Below the pieces are notes generated by a model that searched no databases, had not been told where the DNA came from, and saw only the letters and a program-made list of their open reading frames with translations. Of a DNA stretch of 26,204 bases, positions 22,871-26,204 are shown piece by piece; positions within the stretch are counted from its first letter, which is position 1; each line of letters starts with the position of its first letter. Both the position numbers and the translations under genes were made by a program. Source of the stretch: Pyrodictium delaneyi (lineage in GTDB: Archaea; Thermoproteota; Thermoprotei_A; Sulfolobales; Pyrodictiaceae); the NCBI GenBank assembly GCA_015661645.1, contig DQVR01000068.1:1-26204 (forward strand), given 5' to 3'.

Positions 22871-23818
22871 TCTGTGTTTCTCGAATAGCTGTAGTGGCTC
22901 CCAGCACCATCTACATACTATTGCAACTTCCCTATACACCTCGTCCACTACTATAGGCTCATTGCCTAGCTTTACCCCCTCTATTCTTTCCACCCTATTC
23001 AGACGGCTACGTAGCCACAGAGTAACCCCGCTCAAGCCCTCTATGACTACATGTTTGCCCTGCTTGCTCACCATGACTGGTGCTATTTGCTTTCTCTCGT
23101 AGAGACGTTTAGCCAAAGATAGCGGGTCTATAGCTGAGTTCAATCCAGTTCCCGCATATAGTCTTGACGCTAGAGCTTCGAAAACTATTTTATTCTCTAG
23201 GGCTTTATTAAGCGCTGCTAGATGCTCACCGGCAACTATCCCTCCAAGCCTGTTAACGCATTCACCCCAAGCCCTTAACCCGTAGCCCCGGAGCGCCTCG
23301 CAGTACTTCAGCTCATCCACGGCTTCTATACCGGATAACAGGGGGTATGAGGCCTCTAGCCAGTCTAGCTGCTTTACGATAGCCACTGACTCATCTACGA
23401 CTGTATCCGCTATAGCTAGTTGAAGTACCGAGCGCCCTTCAAGGAGGGTACGCTGCGTCAGAGTAACAACCCCTGTCTTGCGGAATGGCAGCCCGTAGAC
23501 GTCTATACCAGGCTTGGTATCCACTACTATACTTGCATTAATCACAGCATAGGGTGGGTATGGCTGTGGTAACACGGGCCGCGCTGGCGTGCTTGTTAGG
23601 ACAGCGTAGAAATCACTATCATACCTTAGTCTTAAGGTCATTTTTCCGCTTCTGCTTTGGGCTACTATGCAGCCGTTTTCCCTAGATGTCTTAGCACTGC
23701 CTCCTACTACTTCGACTTCCGCACTACAACACATGTATAACATCTCACACGTAGTCTCGTAGAGCACATTGATCGCAGAACCCGTTGCATCCACATAAAT
23801 GCTGGTACTACACGTCAA
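22856..23818 (-). CDS. Unrecognised 320-residue protein, convergent with rad50
   Basis: I do not recognise the family. The start is TTG 23818, preceded by GGTGGCGGAG, and TATA-like AATATCATTC lies near 23855. The N-terminal half (residues 1-135) is beta-rich with several cysteines (3, 24, 30, 31, 49); the middle is helical (about 150-255). The last 35 residues contain CRWCW, a possible zinc knuckle. No membrane segment is evident. The 15-bp tail-to-tail overlap with rad50 makes the two stops interlocked. It sits where nurA is often found but lacks the DGS-type NurA motif; on present evidence it is not NurA. It could be an unrelated lineage protein. Confidence 0.65.
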   Translation of the reverse strand: MTCSTSIYVDATGSAINVLYETTCEMLYMCCSAEVEVVGGSAKTSRENGCIVAQSRSGKMTLRLRYDSDFYAVLTSTPARPVLPQPYPPYAVINASIVVDTKPGIDVYGLPFRKTGVVTLTQRTLLEGRSVLQLAIADTVVDESVAIVKQLDWLEASYPLLSGIEAVDELKYCEALRGYGLRAWGECVNRLGGIVAGEHLAALNKALENKIVFEALASRLYAGTGLNSAIDPLSLAKRLYERKQIAPVMVSKQGKHVVIEGLSGVTLWLRSRLNRVERIEGVKLGNEPIVVDEVYREVAIVCRWCWEPLQLFEKHRLVGN

Positions 23819-23973
23819 ATCTCCGCCACCCGATTAGACACCGTAGAGCGGGAATGATATTGTTCCTAGCTGCTCCACTGTTTCCTACACATTGCAGACC
23901 GTAAGAGTTCCGTCTCCATTCTATCACTACAGAATACCTAATCGATAGTACAAAGTACGGCTCTCATTACGGC

Positions 23974-23991
23974 AACACTTAGTTAGGTGTT
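23974..23991. promoter_or_regulatory. Inverted repeat upstream of glnA
   Basis: AACAC and GTGTT flank TTAGTTAG 31-48 nt before the glnA start. The centre is TATA-like and its distance fits an archaeal promoter with a short leader, so a regulator binding here could block initiation. Five-base arms are weak evidence. Confidence 0.3.
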
Positions 23992-24021
23992 CGAAAGCCC
24001 TGGAAGAGCTGGCGAACAGTT

Positions 24022-25413
24022 ATGCAGGAAATAACTAAGCTTCTCGAGAAGCTTAGATGGGTAGAGATCCACTTTGTAGATGTAGCTGGCTACCTACGCA
24101 GCGTCTCTGTACCAGCAAAGGAGGTCGACGAGAAGGCCTTTGGGCAGGGTCTAAACCTGCTAGACGGTAGCAGCGTCGAGGGCTTCGCTGGCATCCATGA
24201 GAGCGATTACCGCCTCCGCCCAGACCCCAACACGTTCGCGATACTCCCATGGATGAAGGACACCGCGCGCATGATTGCTGACGTGCTCTCTGTCAGCGGG
24301 AGGTTCCCTAAGGACCCACGTTACATAGCTGACCGCGCAATAGAGTACATAGACTCTCAGGGACTTGCCGCCTACTTCGGCCCCGAAGTAGAGTTCATGA
24401 TAGTAGACGAGCTCTTTCTCGACGTCGAGACGCCTACAAAGGGCCTAGGCTACCGCGTATCTTCACGCGAGTACATAGACTTTGAGGAGGATATAGGGTT
24501 TCAGAGGATAAAGAAGGCGTATCACACACCCACCCCGGTAGACAAGGTCGCTGCAGTACGCTATGAGATAGCCACTATGCTTGAAGACTACTTTGGCTTC
24601 CAGGTAGAGGCACATCACCACGAAGTAGCTGCACTTGGCCAGGTAGAGATAGACTTTAGGTTCGGCGACCTTAAGACTACAGCCGACCGTGTATTAACAC
24701 TGAAGTATGTGGCACGCAACATAGCAGCCAAGTACGGGCTAGCTGCCACATTCATGCCCAAGCTGGTCGCTGGCGACAATGGTAACGGCATGCATGTGCA
24801 CGTAAGCTTATGGGATAAGAACGCCAACAAGAACCTATTCTTCGACCCAAGCGACGAGTACGCCGAGTTAAGCCAGACAGCTAGGTACTTCATAGGCGGC
24901 CTAATAGAGCACGGCAGAACTCTAGCAGCACTCGTAGCCCCTACAGTGAACAGCTATAGGCGCCTAGTACCCGGCTACGAGGCACCAGTATACCTAGTCT
25001 GGGCTAAGGCGAACCGTAGCGCTGCAATACGTATACCGTTTTACGAGAAAGGCGTAGAGAAGACGAAGCGTATAGAGTTCCGCAGCCCAGACCCGTCAGC
25101 GAACCCATACCTCGCCTTCGCCGCAATACTGGCTGCTGGCCTCGACGGTATAAAGAAGAAGATTGACCCCGGCGACCCAGTAGACCGCAACGTCTACGAG
25201 ATGAGTGAGGCCGAGAGAAAACGGCTAGGTATAAAGCAGCTACCACGGAGCCTCGACGAGGCCCTAGACGAGCTAGAGAGCGATAACGAGTTCCTAAAGC
25301 CGATATTCACCAAGGAGATAATAGAGGCTTACATAGAGGTTAAGCGCGCCGAGGCCGGCGAGCTGCGCCAGTACCCTAACCCAATGGAAGTCTACATGTA
25401 CTTCAACCTTTAA
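24022..25413 (+). CDS. glnA: Glutamine synthetase, type I
   Basis: ATP-dependent ligation of ammonia to glutamate; 463 residues, typical for GSI. Markers in order: YFGPEVEFMIVD (metal site), AHHHEVAALGQVEIDFRFG, FMPKLVAGDNGNGMHVHVSLW (substrate/metal loop), PTVNSYRRLVPGYEAPVYL and NRSAAIRIP, then the EFRSPDPSANPYLAFAAILAAGL block. Near the position of the bacterial adenylylated Tyr the sequence lacks the usual N-L-Y-D-L-P context, reading instead NVYEMS, so adenylylation control is unlikely. The start is ATG. The gene is followed by a hairpin and T-tract. Confidence 0.97.
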   Translation: MQEITKLLEKLRWVEIHFVDVAGYLRSVSVPAKEVDEKAFGQGLNLLDGSSVEGFAGIHESDYRLRPDPNTFAILPWMKDTARMIADVLSVSGRFPKDPRYIADRAIEYIDSQGLAAYFGPEVEFMIVDELFLDVETPTKGLGYRVSSREYIDFEEDIGFQRIKKAYHTPTPVDKVAAVRYEIATMLEDYFGFQVEAHHHEVAALGQVEIDFRFGDLKTTADRVLTLKYVARNIAAKYGLAATFMPKLVAGDNGNGMHVHVSLWDKNANKNLFFDPSDEYAELSQTARYFIGGLIEHGRTLAALVAPTVNSYRRLVPGYEAPVYLVWAKANRSAAIRIPFYEKGVEKTKRIEFRSPDPSANPYLAFAAILAAGLDGIKKKIDPGDPVDRNVYEMSEAERKRLGIKQLPRSLDEALDELESDNEFLKPIFTKEIIEAYIEVKRAEAGELRQYPNPMEVYMYFNL

Positions 25414-25417
25414 ACCC

Positions 25418-25450
25418 AGGGATAGTCTTTATTAAGAATTCCCTACTTTT
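25418..25450 (+). terminator. Hairpin plus T-tract after glnA
   Basis: AGGGA (25418-25422) pairs with TCCCT (25440-25444), and inside it TCTT (25426-25429) pairs with AAGA (25434-25437) around a TATT loop. A T-tract (TTTT at 25447-25450) follows. It lies four bases past the glnA stop and looks like an intrinsic terminator. Confidence 0.55.
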
Positions 25451-25517
25451 GTGCACATTCTTGGCCCGTGAGGAAGGCTCCGGACTTCTCCGAGCAGTAC
25501 CTAATGAGGACCAGGGG

Positions 25518-26204
25518 ATGCCGGCCCGAGGCCCTACTAGTAAGCTAGAAAGCGGTGAGGTAAGAGAAGCCGCGAGAAGCATCACATGCCTTGGCCTAGC
25601 ATTCCATATTCTTTCATACTACGAGGAAGACACTAACCTAAACGCACGTGTCAAGCCGCTATGCGGCGGCAAGCCGCGTATAATACTTTATTCTAGCCGC
25701 TGCATAGATGACACACTTGATGCTCTAGCCTCAACGCTATCAAGAATACTCGGCGCGCCGCTTATAGATTATACAGTGGAGTGCCGGGAGGACTTCAGCG
25801 AGTATGCTATAGGCTTCGATGAGCTAACGTCGCGCATTGTAGGCCTCTTCCGTAGCAGCTTCTATAAGCCCTTAGCAGAGCTGTCAATGACCAGTAGGGA
25901 GTATTTCCTCGTGGTTGGATGGAATAGTGAGATAGCCTATGGCCCCGGAAAAGAATATGAGGTTAGTCTTCCACTTATCCCTGCTGTTATTTTCGCCCAT
26001 ACCCATCCAAGTCCTTCGTGTTATCCATCCTCGCGCGATGTAGCTTCTATTGCTGACTTCCTCGCCCAGGGAGGCCTAGCTGAGTTCGTTGTATCTAGAA
26101 GTTGTATGTCGGTAGCTAGACTTGTGAAGCCCTTCAGCGAGGACGACTATTGGAGGCTAAAGGAGGTATCAGACTGCATAAAGAATGCCGAACACGATGA
26201 GGAC
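25518..26204 (+). CDS. JAMM/MPN metalloprotease-like protein with an N-terminal extension (cut by window edge)
   Basis: At least 229 residues, open at the right edge. Residues 161-174 read HTHPSPSCYPSSRD, an exact HxHx7SxxD zinc motif (His161, His163, Ser171, Asp174). A Glu about 20-25 residues upstream (Glu138 in WNSEIAYG) is the candidate fourth site residue. This is the JAMM/MPN+ signature of isopeptidases; archaeal members remove SAMP/ubiquitin-like modifiers. About 125 residues precede the MPN core, unlike the minimal archaeal enzymes. They are of unknown fold, Cys-containing (24, 49, 62, 89). The start is ATG 25518 with GAGGA 7 nt upstream; the frame extends to TTG 25461 without a ribosome site. 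The gene is not in an operon with glnA because a terminator intervenes. Confidence 0.75.
   Translation, partial: MPARGPTSKLESGEVREAARSITCLGLAFHILSYYEEDTNLNARVKPLCGGKPRIILYSSRCIDDTLDALASTLSRILGAPLIDYTVECREDFSEYAIGFDELTSRIVGLFRSSFYKPLAELSMTSREYFLVVGWNSEIAYGPGKEYEVSLPLIPAVIFAHTHPSPSCYPSSRDVASIADFLAQGGLAEFVVSRSCMSVARLVKPFSEDDYWRLKEVSDCIKNAEHDED

Noticed and set aside
22856..23818. Annotating the ORF after rad50 as NurA from its position
   Set aside because: No DGS-type metal motif or other NurA block could be found; it is also on the opposite strand from rad50. Position alone is not enough.
1..26204. CRISPR array, insertion sequence or transposase
   Set aside because: No regularly spaced direct repeats, no cas-like genes and no transposase motifs were seen.

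Overview
The window reads as chromosome of a hyperthermophilic crenarchaeon, most likely of the Pyrodictiaceae type (Pyrodictium, Pyrolobus, Hyperthermus). This is an inference from gene content: a HerA-Mre11-Rad50 repair operon, crenarchaeal single-gene families (DUF131, DUF2283, THUMP/Tan1-like, pyruvoyl AdoMet/arginine decarboxylase), TATA-like boxes with GGAGG or GGTG ribosome sites, frequent TTG/GTG starts, heavy use of ATA and AGG/AGA codons, and a Nap-type nitrate reductase with a Tat signal. No 16S or species marker is present, so the genus is not proven.

Layout. (1) 1-5.7 kb, respiration: on the minus strand a nearly complete NapA-type molybdoenzyme (cut by the left edge), a ferredoxin/MvhD-like iron-sulfur protein and a membrane-anchored monoheme cytochrome c with a choice-of-anchor-V/Reeler-like domain. 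A plus-strand unknown protein with a CX5R phosphatase-like loop sits between them. (2) 5.7-6.46 kb, about 800 bp with no convincing gene. (3) 6.46-9.0 kb, a minus-strand run of DUF167, argS and then a tRNA-Arg(UCG) 34 bp after argS, so the synthetase lies next to its own substrate tRNA. (4) 9.0-10.2 kb, a plus-strand run of a CBS protein, a tiny membrane protein and a DUF2283 protein. (5) 10.2-13.0 kb, a possible C/D-box RNA and minus-strand small genes: SpeD-family decarboxylase, two DNA-binding-like proteins, a small unknown and a DUF131 membrane protein. (6) 13.2-16.6 kb, a methyltransferase facing cysS, and a SplB-like radical SAM protein divergent from cysS. (7) 16.6-22.9 kb, a plus-strand operon of THUMP protein, herA, mre11 and rad50. 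The expected nurA is absent; an unrecognised 320-residue ORF converges on rad50 and overlaps its 3' end. (8) 24-26.2 kb, glnA with a hairpin terminator, then a JAMM/MPN metalloprotease-like gene cut by the right edge.

How they work together. NapA and the cytochrome both have export signals and threonine-rich stalks, which suggests a surface-tethered electron-transfer chain outside the membrane. HerA, Mre11 and Rad50 would resect DNA ends for recombination. The most unusual items are the stalk-tethered NapA/cytochrome pair, the argS-tRNA-Arg pairing, the nurA-less repair operon, and the N-terminally extended JAMM protein.
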